The position numbers and the translations under genes are program-made. The notes beneath the pieces were generated by a model. It was not told the DNA's origin. It did not search any database and saw nothing but the letters and a program-made list of their open reading frames with translations. A stretch of DNA of 9,461 nucleotides from positions 1 through 9,461 of the forward strand of contig CAJWET010000051.1 in NCBI GenBank assembly GCA_913031515.1, written 5' to 3'. Of the stretch, positions 1 to 7,186 are shown in pieces. The number at the start of each line of letters is the position of its first letter. Positions within the stretch are counted from its first letter, which is position 1. This stretch comes from an uncultured Acidimicrobiaceae bacterium. GTDB lineage: Bacteria; Actinomycetota; Acidimicrobiia; Acidimicrobiales; UBA8592.

Positions 1-1
1 G

Positions 2-778
2 GTCGGCGTGAGAGTCAATACTTGTTATGGGGTAACCGATCGGCACCCCACAACAAGCTACCCGCCTGAATCCATGACAGAAGGCGCTCGCCGAGGGCTT
101 GAAGAGAATCGGCGTTATCTTCGCGAAGGTGGAAGGGGCATGGTAGGGCTACATGCAGCATTCACCTGTTCAAATGAAACTCTTGAGCATGCAGCTTCAC
201 TGGCTGAGGAATTTAACGTTGGAATTCATACACACGTTGCTGAAGGCGAAATAGACATAGCCGCTTCAATCCGACTCAAAAGCATCTCACAAGACAATTG
301 GATTCTTGCCCATGGGGTTCACCTTGATGATAACCACGGCTTGCGAGGAACTATCATCCACAATCCACGATCCAACATGAATAATTCTGTAGGCTACGCT
401 GCGCCCAGACGATTCGTAAACCCCGTTGGTTTAGGAACTGACGGCATCGGAGCTGACATGATTGACGAGTTTCGAGTTGGGTATGCCCGCTTACGAGAAG
501 ATGAAATTTCTGCATCACCTGTTTCGGTCTGGGATATGTTAGAGACGAATACTGCGCTTTTCCCTGAAAGCCGAAAAGATATGATTACATGGTCGTACCC
601 CAAAATGGACCCATGGCATTTAGCATTCTCACCGGGAGTAACGCCAACGGATATTGTTGTCGCAGGTCAAGAAATAATGAAAAATGGGGTTGTGATGACT
701 GTTGATGCTGAAGAAATACGGTCAAAAGCTGCAGAAGCATCCACAAAATTATTTAAGAGACTCGATGGCCTATCATGA
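2..778 (+). CDS. SsnA/ATZ-TRZ-like metal-dependent amidohydrolase, C-terminal part (5' end outside window)
   Basis: This is the C-terminal ~258 residues of an amidohydrolase-superfamily TIM-barrel enzyme, a family that hydrolyses C-N bonds (deamination or dechlorination of amidines, guanines, triazines and related compounds) in the cytoplasm. The frame is open to the window edge, so the GTG at position 8 is probably internal; family members are about 440 residues, so roughly 180 N-terminal residues, including the first HxH metal motif, would lie upstream. Numbering from the codon at 8, I see CYGVTDR at 6-12 (typical of SsnA-like proteins), the metal/catalytic stretch HTHVAE (His74, His76, Glu79), a further His pair in AHGVH (His102, His105), and the metal-ligand Asp of GTDG (Asp145). 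The C-terminus has the usual beta-sandwich return (PTDIVVAGQEIMKNG). Its TGA stop overlaps the next ATG (ATGA, 775-778), so the two are probably translationally coupled. The family call is firm; the substrate is unknown. Confidence 0.88.
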   Translation, partial: VGVRVNTCYGVTDRHPTTSYPPESMTEGARRGLEENRRYLREGGRGMVGLHAAFTCSNETLEHAASLAEEFNVGIHTHVAEGEIDIAASIRLKSISQDNWILAHGVHLDDNHGLRGTIIHNPRSNMNNSVGYAAPRRFVNPVGLGTDGIGADMIDEFRVGYARLREDEISASPVSVWDMLETNTALFPESRKDMITWSYPKMDPWHLAFSPGVTPTDIVVAGQEIMKNGVVMTVDAEEIRSKAAEASTKLFKRLDGLS

Positions 779-1782
779 CTCAACCAGTAGCTCTATATCT
801 CCAAGACGCCCACACAATCCAAGATGCAATGACATACGCCAAGTATGCGGAACAACGAGGATTCGATGCTGTTTGGCAGGCTGATTCCAGACTTGTCCGC
901 GAATGCTGTGTACCTATGGCAGCTTTTGCTGCAAGTACTGAGAAAATTAAAATAGGCAGTGGAGTAATTGATTGTTGGACCAGAAATCCAGCTCGAATAG
1001 CTTCAACCTTCTCTACCCTCGATGACCTTGCTCCAGGTCGAATAATCTTAGGGATCGGAGCTTGGTGGGATCCTCTTGCATCAAAAGTAGGCGTTGACCG
1101 GAAGAGGCCGTTACGTGTTATGCGTGAGGTTGTGGAGTCAGTTCGGGAACTTTTGCAATGCGATGGTCCGGTTACCTACAAGGGTGACTTTGTTCATCTT
1201 GACGGGGTCGAACTCGATTATGTTCATCAGGAACGCCGACCCAAAGATGTCCCTATTTATATAGGTGCTACTGGGATGAAGATGATGGAACTCACTGGAA
1301 AGATCGCTGATGGTGTCGTGTTGAACTACATGGTGGAACCTGCATATAATCTTCGCGCCATGGAAGCTCTTGAAACTGGAGCACAATCTGCCGGGCGTGA
1401 CTTTAATGGAATAGATAGACCTCAGTTAATCGTGTGTTCCGTTGACGAAGACCGGCAAGCAGCTCTAGATGGAGCGCGGTTGCTACTAACCCAATACCTG
1501 GGGCAACAGCCCCACATCATGGCAGCAAGTGGCGTAACTGATGAATTGCTCAATGAAATCCATCAGGTCCTCACATGGCCTGCAACTCATGAAGAGGTGG
1601 TTGCTGCTTCAAAACTTGTTCCTGACGAAGTGGTGCAACGGTGCACTGCTTCGGGAACTCCTCAAGAAGCAAAAGAAAAGGTAATGGAATACATCAATGC
1701 TGGATGTACGACTCCTATTCTCTATCCGCTGGGTCCAAACGTTGAGCTTATGATTGATACCTTCGCAGATTGGAATCCATAA
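775..1782 (+). CDS. LLM-class (luciferase-like) flavin/F420-dependent oxidoreductase
   Basis: A 335-residue protein of the bacterial luciferase-like monooxygenase superfamily, closest in look to the Mer-type F420-dependent (methylene-tetrahydromethanopterin reductase-like) branch. Such enzymes use F420H2 or reduced FMN in a TIM barrel for reductions or oxygenations in the cytoplasm. Visible landmarks: the N-terminal strand and helix with YAEQRGFDAVWQADS (24-38), the IKIGSGV strand (58-64), TFSTLDDLAPGRIILGIGA (78-96), which is the most diagnostic segment, the VPIYIGATG strand (159-167) and a C-terminal GTPQEAKEKV helix (294-303) common in this group. Length is normal for the family (about 300-350). 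The start overlaps the preceding amidohydrolase stop by 4 nt, indicating one operon. Cofactor choice (F420 versus FMN) cannot be settled by eye. A RutA-like ring-opening role is conceivable beside C-N hydrolases, but the sequence looks Mer-like rather than RutA-like. Confidence 0.88.
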   Translation: MTQPVALYLQDAHTIQDAMTYAKYAEQRGFDAVWQADSRLVRECCVPMAAFAASTEKIKIGSGVIDCWTRNPARIASTFSTLDDLAPGRIILGIGAWWDPLASKVGVDRKRPLRVMREVVESVRELLQCDGPVTYKGDFVHLDGVELDYVHQERRPKDVPIYIGATGMKMMELTGKIADGVVLNYMVEPAYNLRAMEALETGAQSAGRDFNGIDRPQLIVCSVDEDRQAALDGARLLLTQYLGQQPHIMAASGVTDELLNEIHQVLTWPATHEEVVAASKLVPDEVVQRCTASGTPQEAKEKVMEYINAGCTTPILYPLGPNVELMIDTFADWNP

Positions 1783-1822
1783 GAATCCCGATCGTCATAT
1801 AGCGGAAAAACTTGACTTGAAC

Positions 1823-1828
1823 TAAGTT
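1823..1828 (+). promoter_or_regulatory. Putative -10 box (TAAGTT) of a leaderless promoter for the amidase gene
   Basis: TAAGTT fits the actinobacterial -10 pattern TANNNT and ends exactly 6 nt before the ATG at 1835, which would place transcription initiation at or next to the start codon. The intervening bases (CCCTCC) are pyrimidine-rich and contain no Shine-Dalgarno. No good -35 hexamer lies 16-18 bp upstream; a TTGACT at 1812-1817 is too close to serve this box. The same geometry recurs upstream of 5491, 7442 and 7870, and that recurrence is the main support. Confidence 0.45.
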
Positions 1829-1834
1829 CCCTCC

Positions 1835-3280
1835 ATGGAAACAAATGACCACGAACTAAGCAAACTTGATACCGTTGATCTAGCGGCCAAGATCCGAGAA
1901 GGGGAGATATCCCCTACTGAAGCCGTACAAGCATCTATCGAACGAATTGAAGCCCTTGATGGAGAGTTAAATGCCGTCGTGACCCAGCGGTACGAAAGAG
2001 CACTAGAAGATGCTGCAGGAGAAATCCCTGATGGGCCATTCAAAGGGGTCCCGTTTCTTCTAAAGGACCTTCGAACTTCGAGTGCTGATGAACCTATGCA
2101 TCTGGGCAATAAAGCTCTAAAAGAAATCAACTACATCTCACCCGTTGAGTCTGATCTTGCCCGAAGATACCGGGAGGCGGGTTTTATTGTTGTCGGTAGG
2201 ACAAATACCCCAGAATTTGGGTTGGTTGGTACCACGGAACCCGAGTCATATGGGCCGTGCTGCAATCCATGGAATACGGGATATGGAACCGGCGGCTCAA
2301 GTGGAGGGGCGGCAGCAGCCGTCGCTTCGGGAATGGTCCCGTCGGCAAATGCTAGCGATGGTGGGGGTTCTATACGTATCCCTGCAGCGATGTGTGGCCT
2401 TGTGGGATTAAAACCGAGTCGAGGGAGGGTACCAATGGGACCTTTCCAAGACGAATGGGGACTCTCAATCCAACATGTGGTATCTCGTTCTGTCAGAGAT
2501 TCAGCTGCAATTCTCGATGCTACTGCTATCCCAACTCTCGGCGATGGCGTCATAGCACCAATGACTGGGCAACCATACATTGATGCCGTGGGGAAGGACC
2601 CTGTAAAACTGCGAATTGGGATCTGGACTGACTCACCCCGCGAAGAACTAGAAATGAACCCCGAATGCCGGCAATCAGCGTTAGATACTGCCCAGATTTT
2701 AGAGGGGCTTGGGCATCATATAGATGTATCCCACCCATCAGCTCTTGATGACCAGAAGATAGGTTCTCGATTTAGCGCAGTATGGATGGCTGGAGCAAAT
2801 CTGACTCTGCGGGGATTGGAGCAACTACTCGGACGAGAAGTTACTCAGGACGATGTCGAATTAGCGACATGGGCTATGGCTGAATACGGAGCTCAAATCA
2901 CTGGACTGGAAGTCCTCCAAGCACAAGCTGCTATGACCGCTACGCGAAGAGATGCAGCGAAATGGTGGGAAGAAGGATGGGACCTTTTACTCACTCCCAC
3001 AACGCTACAACCCCCACCGAAAATCGGTGAGTTAACTTCCACACCTGAAGATCCAATGCGCAATTCTTCACGTTCTATCCCATACGCAGCCTTTACGTCG
3101 TTTTTTAACGTTTCCGGACAACCAGCGATCTCACTCCCAATCAATAACACAAATGACGGACTCCCCATCGGAGTTCAGTTAGTAGCTGCCTACGGGCGAG
3201 AAGATCTTCTGTTCAACGTCAGCGCTCAACTCGAAGCAGAAATAGGATGGGCCAACCGACTACCCCCCATCCATGCATAA
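1835..3280 (+). CDS. Amidase signature family hydrolase (NylA-like)
   Basis: A 481-residue amidase-signature enzyme, which hydrolyses amide bonds through a Ser-cisSer-Lys triad. The triad is intact: Lys77 (FLLKD), cis-Ser155 in GTGGSSGG (151-158) and nucleophile Ser179 in DGGGSIRIPA (175-184). The spacings Lys to cis-Ser (78) and cis-Ser to Ser (24) equal those I recall for 6-aminohexanoate cyclic-dimer hydrolase NylA (Lys72, Ser150, Ser174). The FKGVPFLLKDLR stretch and the C-terminal LLLTPTTLQPPPKIGEL and SGQPAISLPI motifs also resemble that subgroup. Length is typical. The ATG at 1835 is chosen because the N-terminus matches the family (SKLDTVDLAAKIREGEISP) and lies just after a promoter-like -10 box; there is no Shine-Dalgarno. 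It is followed after 15 nt by the PhyH-family gene. It is not GatA: no gatC or gatB is nearby and the sequence looks NylA-like. The actual substrate (linear or cyclic amide) is unknown. Confidence 0.93.
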   Translation: METNDHELSKLDTVDLAAKIREGEISPTEAVQASIERIEALDGELNAVVTQRYERALEDAAGEIPDGPFKGVPFLLKDLRTSSADEPMHLGNKALKEINYISPVESDLARRYREAGFIVVGRTNTPEFGLVGTTEPESYGPCCNPWNTGYGTGGSSGGAAAAVASGMVPSANASDGGGSIRIPAAMCGLVGLKPSRGRVPMGPFQDEWGLSIQHVVSRSVRDSAAILDATAIPTLGDGVIAPMTGQPYIDAVGKDPVKLRIGIWTDSPREELEMNPECRQSALDTAQILEGLGHHIDVSHPSALDDQKIGSRFSAVWMAGANLTLRGLEQLLGREVTQDDVELATWAMAEYGAQITGLEVLQAQAAMTATRRDAAKWWEEGWDLLLTPTTLQPPPKIGELTSTPEDPMRNSSRSIPYAAFTSFFNVSGQPAISLPINNTNDGLPIGVQLVAAYGREDLLFNVSAQLEAEIGWANRLPPIHA

Positions 3281-3295
3281 GATTGGGTCGGCACA

Positions 3296-4102
3296 ATGGA
3301 ACTTCCAAGATTCGAAAAAGATGTATCTAGCAAAGAAGTCGCTCAAGCATTGGGTGATGCGGGCTGTGCGGTCATCGAGCAACTTGTCGACGATGAACTT
3401 ATGGACCGAGTAGCCTCTGAGGTAGAACCGTTTGTTGAATCAACACCTTTTGGGGTCGACGACTTTATGGGGAAGAAAACTCGGAGAACCGGATCTTTGA
3501 TAGCTAGATCTTCTTCATTCCATGAACTGGCATTACACCCTGTTGTGGTCGATGCAGTAAAAGATGTGATCTGCGAAACTGCGTCCAGTATGCAAATTCA
3601 CCTGACGCAAATTATAGACATATCTCCGGATTCGCAAGCCCAACTAGTACACCGCGACCAATGGGCATGGGATTTTTTTCCTTTCCCTTCAGAATGGGAA
3701 GTTGAAGTTTCTACAATGTGGGCCTTAACTGATTTCACGGAAGAAAACGGGGCGACACGAGTTATCCCTGGCAGCCACCTCTGGGAAGATAAACTACGAC
3801 CTCCCTACGAAGAGACAATTCCAGCAGAAATGCCACGCGGGTCTGTCCTTCTCTACGCAGGAAGTACTTATCACGGTGGCGGTGCAAATAAGGCGGATAC
3901 TCGCCGTACTGGAGTAAACGTAGATTACTCTGCTAGTTTCCTTCGGCAAGAAGAAAACCAGTATTTAGCATGTCCGCCTGACGTGGCGGCGACGCTTGAC
4001 CCAGATCTAGCGAAGATGATTGGCTACAGTCGGGGCTCATACGCTCTGGGCTGCTTCGGAGATTTGCAAGACCCGATGGAAGCCGTAAACGTCTACAAGT
4101 AA
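3296..4102 (+). CDS. Phytanoyl-CoA dioxygenase (PhyH) family Fe(II)/2-oxoglutarate-dependent oxygenase
   Basis: A 268-residue member of the PhyH family, non-heme iron enzymes that hydroxylate a small-molecule substrate while decarboxylating 2-oxoglutarate. The facial triad is readable: His119 and Asp121 in VHRDQW (118-123) and the distal His193 in TYHGGGANK (191-199). Arg203 or Arg204 (DTRRTGVNVDY) is placed to bind the 2-oxoglutarate carboxylate. The segment DFTEENGATRVIPGSHLW (146-163) is the characteristic core motif of the family, and the N-terminal helix DAGCAVIEQLVDDELMDRV is also typical. No signal peptide, so cytoplasmic. The start is 15 nt after the amidase stop with no obvious Shine-Dalgarno, which suggests co-transcription. 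Bacterial PhyH proteins act on very diverse substrates (fatty acyl-CoAs, ectoine, phosphonates, natural products), so the reaction cannot be named. Confidence 0.9.
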   Translation: MELPRFEKDVSSKEVAQALGDAGCAVIEQLVDDELMDRVASEVEPFVESTPFGVDDFMGKKTRRTGSLIARSSSFHELALHPVVVDAVKDVICETASSMQIHLTQIIDISPDSQAQLVHRDQWAWDFFPFPSEWEVEVSTMWALTDFTEENGATRVIPGSHLWEDKLRPPYEETIPAEMPRGSVLLYAGSTYHGGGANKADTRRTGVNVDYSASFLRQEENQYLACPPDVAATLDPDLAKMIGYSRGSYALGCFGDLQDPMEAVNVYK

Positions 4103-4111
4103 GAGATTTCC

Positions 4112-5434
4112 GTGCATCTTTCTTCACATGACCGGCAACTCTGGGCTTTAGCCATTCCCGCCCTCGGAGCCCTAATGGCTGAACCCCTGTATATTCTGGC
4201 AGACACGGCAATCGTTGGACATCTTGGAACAGCCCCTCTTGGTGGACTTGCTGTTTCTTCCTCAGCTCTACTGATGATTTACGGACTGTGTTTCTTTCTC
4301 GCGTATGGGACCACAGCTTCAGTCGCAAGATTGACAGGAGCTGGAGAGAAGGAAAAGGCGATGACCCAAGCTGTCCAGAGTCTCTGGTTAGCTGCACTAC
4401 TTGGAATATGTTTAGCAGTCTTCGGATACATATTTGCCACCCCCATTCTTCGTGCCATGGGCGCTAGCGGGGAGCTTCTCATCCAAGCTCGAATTTACTT
4501 GCGAGTCAGCTTGTATGGAGCCCCAGCTATGTTGATCATGATGGCAGGTGTCGGATACCTTCGTGGGTTGAAAGACACGGTACGCCCTCTATGGATCGCA
4601 GTCGGTACTGCTGCGCTGAATCTAGTGCTTGAAATAATTTTCATCTACGGGTTCGGCCTGAACATTGGAGCATCAGCTGCAGCCACTGTCATGGCTCAGT
4701 GGGTAGGGGCATTTCTCTATCTACTTTTGATAGGTCAAGCTATCATTCCGCACCGTGTTCCCTTAGGCCCTGATTTCAGGGCTATAACCCAACTACTTCG
4801 AGTGGCTTGGGAACTATTCATCAGGAATTTTTCACTTGCAGGAACTTTCTTAGTCGCGACTTCAGTAGCTACACGTATCGGCGATATAGAAGTGGCAGCT
4901 CATCAAGTGGCATATCAGGCTTGGTTTATGCTGGCTATGGCAATGGATGCAATGGCTATTGCTGCTCAAGCTCTCGTAGGGAATCTTCTTGGATCGGGTG
5001 AAGCGGAACAAGCTAGAAGGGTAGGGCAAAGGACTATTGTCTGGTCAGTAGGGATTGGGGTCATAGGCGGTGGTGTCCTCGCCGCTGTCCACACACCGTT
5101 AGCTCAATTATTTTCTAATGACCAATCGGTCGTTGCTCTTACCGGATTCCTCTTTATGCATGTCGCGTTGATGGCACCCCTTTCTGGAATCGCATTTGCA
5201 CTTGATGGCATACTTATCGGAGCAGGGGATCAGAATTTTCTCGCCAAGGTAATGACTGGCGCAGCAGCGGTTACGATCACCCTTATGCTAGCTACCAGAT
5301 TTTTGGACCTGGGGATCGGCTGGTTATGGGCTGCCATATGGATATTTATCGTGTTCCGGTCGTTGCTTCTGGGTCTACGGTTTCTCCGTGGAGGATGGCA
5401 AGTAGTAGGAAGTAGCAGGATCCACGAGATTTAG
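4112..5434 (+). CDS. MATE-family efflux transporter, DinF type
   Basis: A 440-residue polytopic inner-membrane protein with about twelve hydrophobic segments, the expected count and length for a DinF-branch MATE antiporter (Na+ or H+ driven export of cationic or aromatic small molecules). Diagnostic sequence: ALAIPALGALMAEPLYILAD with Asp31 in ADTAIVGHLGT (30-40), the first-helix signature of DinF proteins; GYLRGLKDTVRPLW (148-161); and AALNLVLEIIFIYGFGLNIGASAAATVMAQ (167-196). The second half repeats the fold (AHQVAYQAWFML, 263-274; ALDGILIGAGD, 363-373). The start is a GTG; it is chosen because residues 6-20 already match the usual N-terminus, and AAGAGA at 4101-4106 could act as a weak ribosome binding site. 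It begins 9 nt after the PhyH stop, so it is almost certainly in the same transcript. Whether it exports a pathway product, an intermediate or unrelated toxins is unknown. Confidence 0.92.
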   Translation: MHLSSHDRQLWALAIPALGALMAEPLYILADTAIVGHLGTAPLGGLAVSSSALLMIYGLCFFLAYGTTASVARLTGAGEKEKAMTQAVQSLWLAALLGICLAVFGYIFATPILRAMGASGELLIQARIYLRVSLYGAPAMLIMMAGVGYLRGLKDTVRPLWIAVGTAALNLVLEIIFIYGFGLNIGASAAATVMAQWVGAFLYLLLIGQAIIPHRVPLGPDFRAITQLLRVAWELFIRNFSLAGTFLVATSVATRIGDIEVAAHQVAYQAWFMLAMAMDAMAIAAQALVGNLLGSGEAEQARRVGQRTIVWSVGIGVIGGGVLAAVHTPLAQLFSNDQSVVALTGFLFMHVALMAPLSGIAFALDGILIGAGDQNFLAKVMTGAAAVTITLMLATRFLDLGIGWLWAAIWIFIVFRSLLLGLRFLRGGWQVVGSSRIHEI

Positions 5435-5455
5435 CCACATACTCAATGTCTCCAT

Positions 5456-5484
5456 TTGGCTGCAGGCTCCGCGGCTCATAGGGT
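5456..5484 (+). promoter_or_regulatory. Putative leaderless promoter for the FAD-dependent oxidoreductase gene
   Basis: TTGGCT (5456-5461), a 17-bp spacer, then TAGGGT (5479-5484) resembles a sigma-70/SigA-type promoter. The -10 box fits TANNNT and ends 6 nt before the ATG at 5491, so the mRNA would begin at or next to the start codon. It sits in the 56-nt gap after the MATE gene. Of the four similar sites in the window, this one has the best -35 match (TTG and C shared with TTGACA). Confidence 0.5.
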
Positions 5485-5490
5485 TTAGGC

Positions 5491-7110
5491 ATGAGTGAAT
5501 TCGAAGTCGTGGTTCTCGGATCTGGCGCGGCTGCCCTTGCAGCTGCGGTTTCTGCTTCAGGTCATGGGGTAAAAAAAGTTGGGATCTTCGAAAAAGCTTC
5601 CGTACTGGGAGGAACCTCGGCTATGTCGGGGGGGATGATTTGGATACCCGGTAACCACCATATGGAAGAAAACCAAATTGAGGACTCACGGGAAGAAGCG
5701 CTGACATACCTTGACTCATTGTCCCATGGGCGCATGCGTACCGATCTGGTCGAGGCATATGTCGATATCGGGCCGTCTATGGTCAAATGGTTTGAGGAGA
5801 ATACTGAAGTCGCTTTCGAAATTGTCGAGAGTTTTCCTGACTATCATCCTGAGAACCCGGGAGGGAACCAAACGGGCGGTAGGTCATTAGAATGTCCCCT
5901 TTTCCCTTTCGGTGAGCTGGGAGAGTGGGCCGGGCGCATAAGCCAAAGCCGCCAGATGTCTCCGTACCTCCTCATGAATGAGACGTCGCTGGGTCGCGGA
6001 CCTCTCATTGAAACCCCGAAAGAGGTTCTAAAGTCACGTGCAGAGGAAAATCTCCGAGGCTGTGGCCAAGCACTGATAGGGCGCTTGCTTAAGTCATGTT
6101 TAGACCGGAACATTCATATCGAAACTGATTATCAAGCCGAGGAATTGATTATGGAGAATGGGACTGTGCTTGGAGTAAGGTTCAATACTCCTTCAGGGGT
6201 GAGAGAAGTCTCTACTTCAAACGTGGTTATCGCTACCGGTGGTTTTGAGTGGAATAAGAATCTTGTAAATAGCTTTGTTCGCGGTCCTCTGCAAAGACCG
6301 GTTTCTATCGAAACAAATACAGGGGATGGCTTGAAAATGGCTATGCGGGTAGGAGCAGCGCTCGGAAATATGCAGGAAGCGTGGTGGGTGCCAGTTATCG
6401 ATATAACGGCTGAAGGTGAAAACACCATTCCTTGGATGGTAAACCGAGAACGTGCAAACCCCAGATGCATCATGGTAAATAGGGATGGTAAAAGATTCGC
6501 GAACGAAGCAGCGAACTACAATGCTTTTGGAGCGGCGTTCCACCAACTAGACCCTGGAACTTTTGAGTACTCGAATATCCCAGCCTGGATGATATTCGAC
6601 CAAGAATACTTAGTCCGTTACGGATTATGTAGATATAGAGGTGAAGGCCGGGTGCCTGACTGGATGACTTCCGCTGATACTCTCGCCGAACTTTCAGAAA
6701 AAATCGGTTGCGAAGGGTTAGGCCTCGAAGAAACGGTGGCGTCCTGGAACGCGCAAGTCGCTGATCTCGACGACAACGATTTCCAGCGAGGAAAAAGCGT
6801 CCACGATACACATTGGGGTGATGGAACGAGAACAACGGCGGCAACGCTAGGGCCAATCGATAAACCCCCCTATTACGCTGTGGAAGTTCGCCCAGGGGCA
6901 TTGGGAACCAAGGGAGGGCCGCAAACAAACGCTAACGCGCAGGTACTCGATGTTGATGGCAACGTTATTAGCGGATTGTACGCAGCGGGGAATGCGATGG
7001 CCTCCGCCATGGGAATGGCTTATGGGGGTGCTGGAGGAACTCTTGGACCTTGCATGGTCTTCGGGTACATCGCTGGCAAACACGCCGCTGAAGAAGCACG
7101 AAAAAAATAA
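5491..7110 (+). CDS. FAD-dependent oxidoreductase, fumarate reductase/3-ketosteroid dehydrogenase-like (FAD_binding_2)
   Basis: A 539-residue flavoprotein. The N-terminus has a Rossmann dinucleotide motif GSGAAALAAA (10-19) with an acidic strand end (FEK, 33-35), followed by GGTSAMSGG (40-48). A second FAD-contact region is VVIATGGFEWN (245-255), and the C-terminus carries the usual GLYAAGNAMASAMG (495-508), YGGAGGTLGP (511-520) and GYIAGKHAAEEA. Family members oxidise or reduce activated C-C bonds in steroids or dicarboxylates. KstD-like features are present: Tyr511 and Gly515 (YxxxG) match the C-terminal catalytic Tyr/Gly pair of ketosteroid dehydrogenases, Tyr343 in FANEAANY may match the catalytic-base Tyr, and SFPDYHPENPGG (114-125) resembles their PDY segment. 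These alignments are by eye. No other steroid catabolism gene is in view, so a related enone or ring dehydrogenation/reduction is equally plausible. The gene has a promoter-like sequence just upstream and may form its own unit. Confidence 0.9.
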   Translation: MSEFEVVVLGSGAAALAAAVSASGHGVKKVGIFEKASVLGGTSAMSGGMIWIPGNHHMEENQIEDSREEALTYLDSLSHGRMRTDLVEAYVDIGPSMVKWFEENTEVAFEIVESFPDYHPENPGGNQTGGRSLECPLFPFGELGEWAGRISQSRQMSPYLLMNETSLGRGPLIETPKEVLKSRAEENLRGCGQALIGRLLKSCLDRNIHIETDYQAEELIMENGTVLGVRFNTPSGVREVSTSNVVIATGGFEWNKNLVNSFVRGPLQRPVSIETNTGDGLKMAMRVGAALGNMQEAWWVPVIDITAEGENTIPWMVNRERANPRCIMVNRDGKRFANEAANYNAFGAAFHQLDPGTFEYSNIPAWMIFDQEYLVRYGLCRYRGEGRVPDWMTSADTLAELSEKIGCEGLGLEETVASWNAQVADLDDNDFQRGKSVHDTHWGDGTRTTAATLGPIDKPPYYAVEVRPGALGTKGGPQTNANAQVLDVDGNVISGLYAAGNAMASAMGMAYGGAGGTLGPCMVFGYIAGKHAAEEARKK

Positions 7111-7138
7111 TCAGAGTACGGGTGTAAGAAACCATCCA

Positions 7139-7144
7139 TAACAT
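7139..7144 (+). promoter_or_regulatory. Possible -10 box (TAACAT) for the small ORF
   Basis: TAACAT fits TANNNT and lies 42 nt before the ATG at 7187. Initiation about 7 nt downstream would give a leader of roughly 36 nt that starts almost exactly at the hairpin at 7153-7174. No -35 match is visible, so this is a weak call based on position only. Confidence 0.25.
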
Positions 7145-7152
7145 CGTCTCTC

Positions 7153-7174
7153 TTTTGAACAAACAAGTTCAAGA
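7153..7174 (+). promoter_or_regulatory. Inverted repeat/hairpin in the leader of the small ORF
   Basis: TTTTGAAC (7153-7160) and GTTCAAGA (7167-7174) pair over 8 bp with one G-U, around the 6-nt loop AAACAA; the inner 6 bp (TTGAAC/GTTCAA) are a perfect palindrome. It ends 2 nt before the ribosome binding site GGAGA at 7177. It could be a 5' mRNA hairpin or a DNA operator for a dimeric repressor. It is not followed by a U run, so a terminator is unlikely. Confidence 0.4.
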
Positions 7175-7176
7175 AT

Positions 7177-7181
7177 GGAGA
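7177..7181 (+). promoter_or_regulatory. Shine-Dalgarno GGAGA that decides the start at 7187
   Basis: GGAGA lies 5 nt before the ATG at 7187. An in-frame ATG at 7175 overlaps this element and has no ribosome binding site of its own, so 7187 is the preferred start. This is the only strong Shine-Dalgarno sequence before a gene start in the window. Confidence 0.55.
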
Positions 7182-7186
7182 CAAAA

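Noticed and set aside
1812..1817. TTGACT as a -35 box for the amidase promoter
   Set aside because: Only 5 nt separate it from the TAAGTT -10 box; a 17-bp spacer from it would put a -10 box over the start codon (ATGGAA), which does not fit.
2131..2580. A 149-codon minus-strand open frame inside the amidase gene
   Set aside because: It lies antisense to the conserved GGSSGG/catalytic-serine region of the amidase, and its Pro/Ala/Ser-rich product resembles no family. It is an antisense shadow.
3278..3283. TAAGAT as a -10 box for the PhyH-family gene
   Set aside because: It overlaps the amidase stop codon and ends 12 nt before the ATG, unlike the 6-nt spacing at the other four genes. The 15-nt intergenic gap is better explained by co-transcription.
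7153..7174. The TTGAAC/GTTCAA palindrome as a LexA (SOS) box
   Set aside because: Gram-positive and actinobacterial SOS boxes have GAAC-N4-GTTC; here the half-sites are 6 nt apart, so a LexA site is unlikely.
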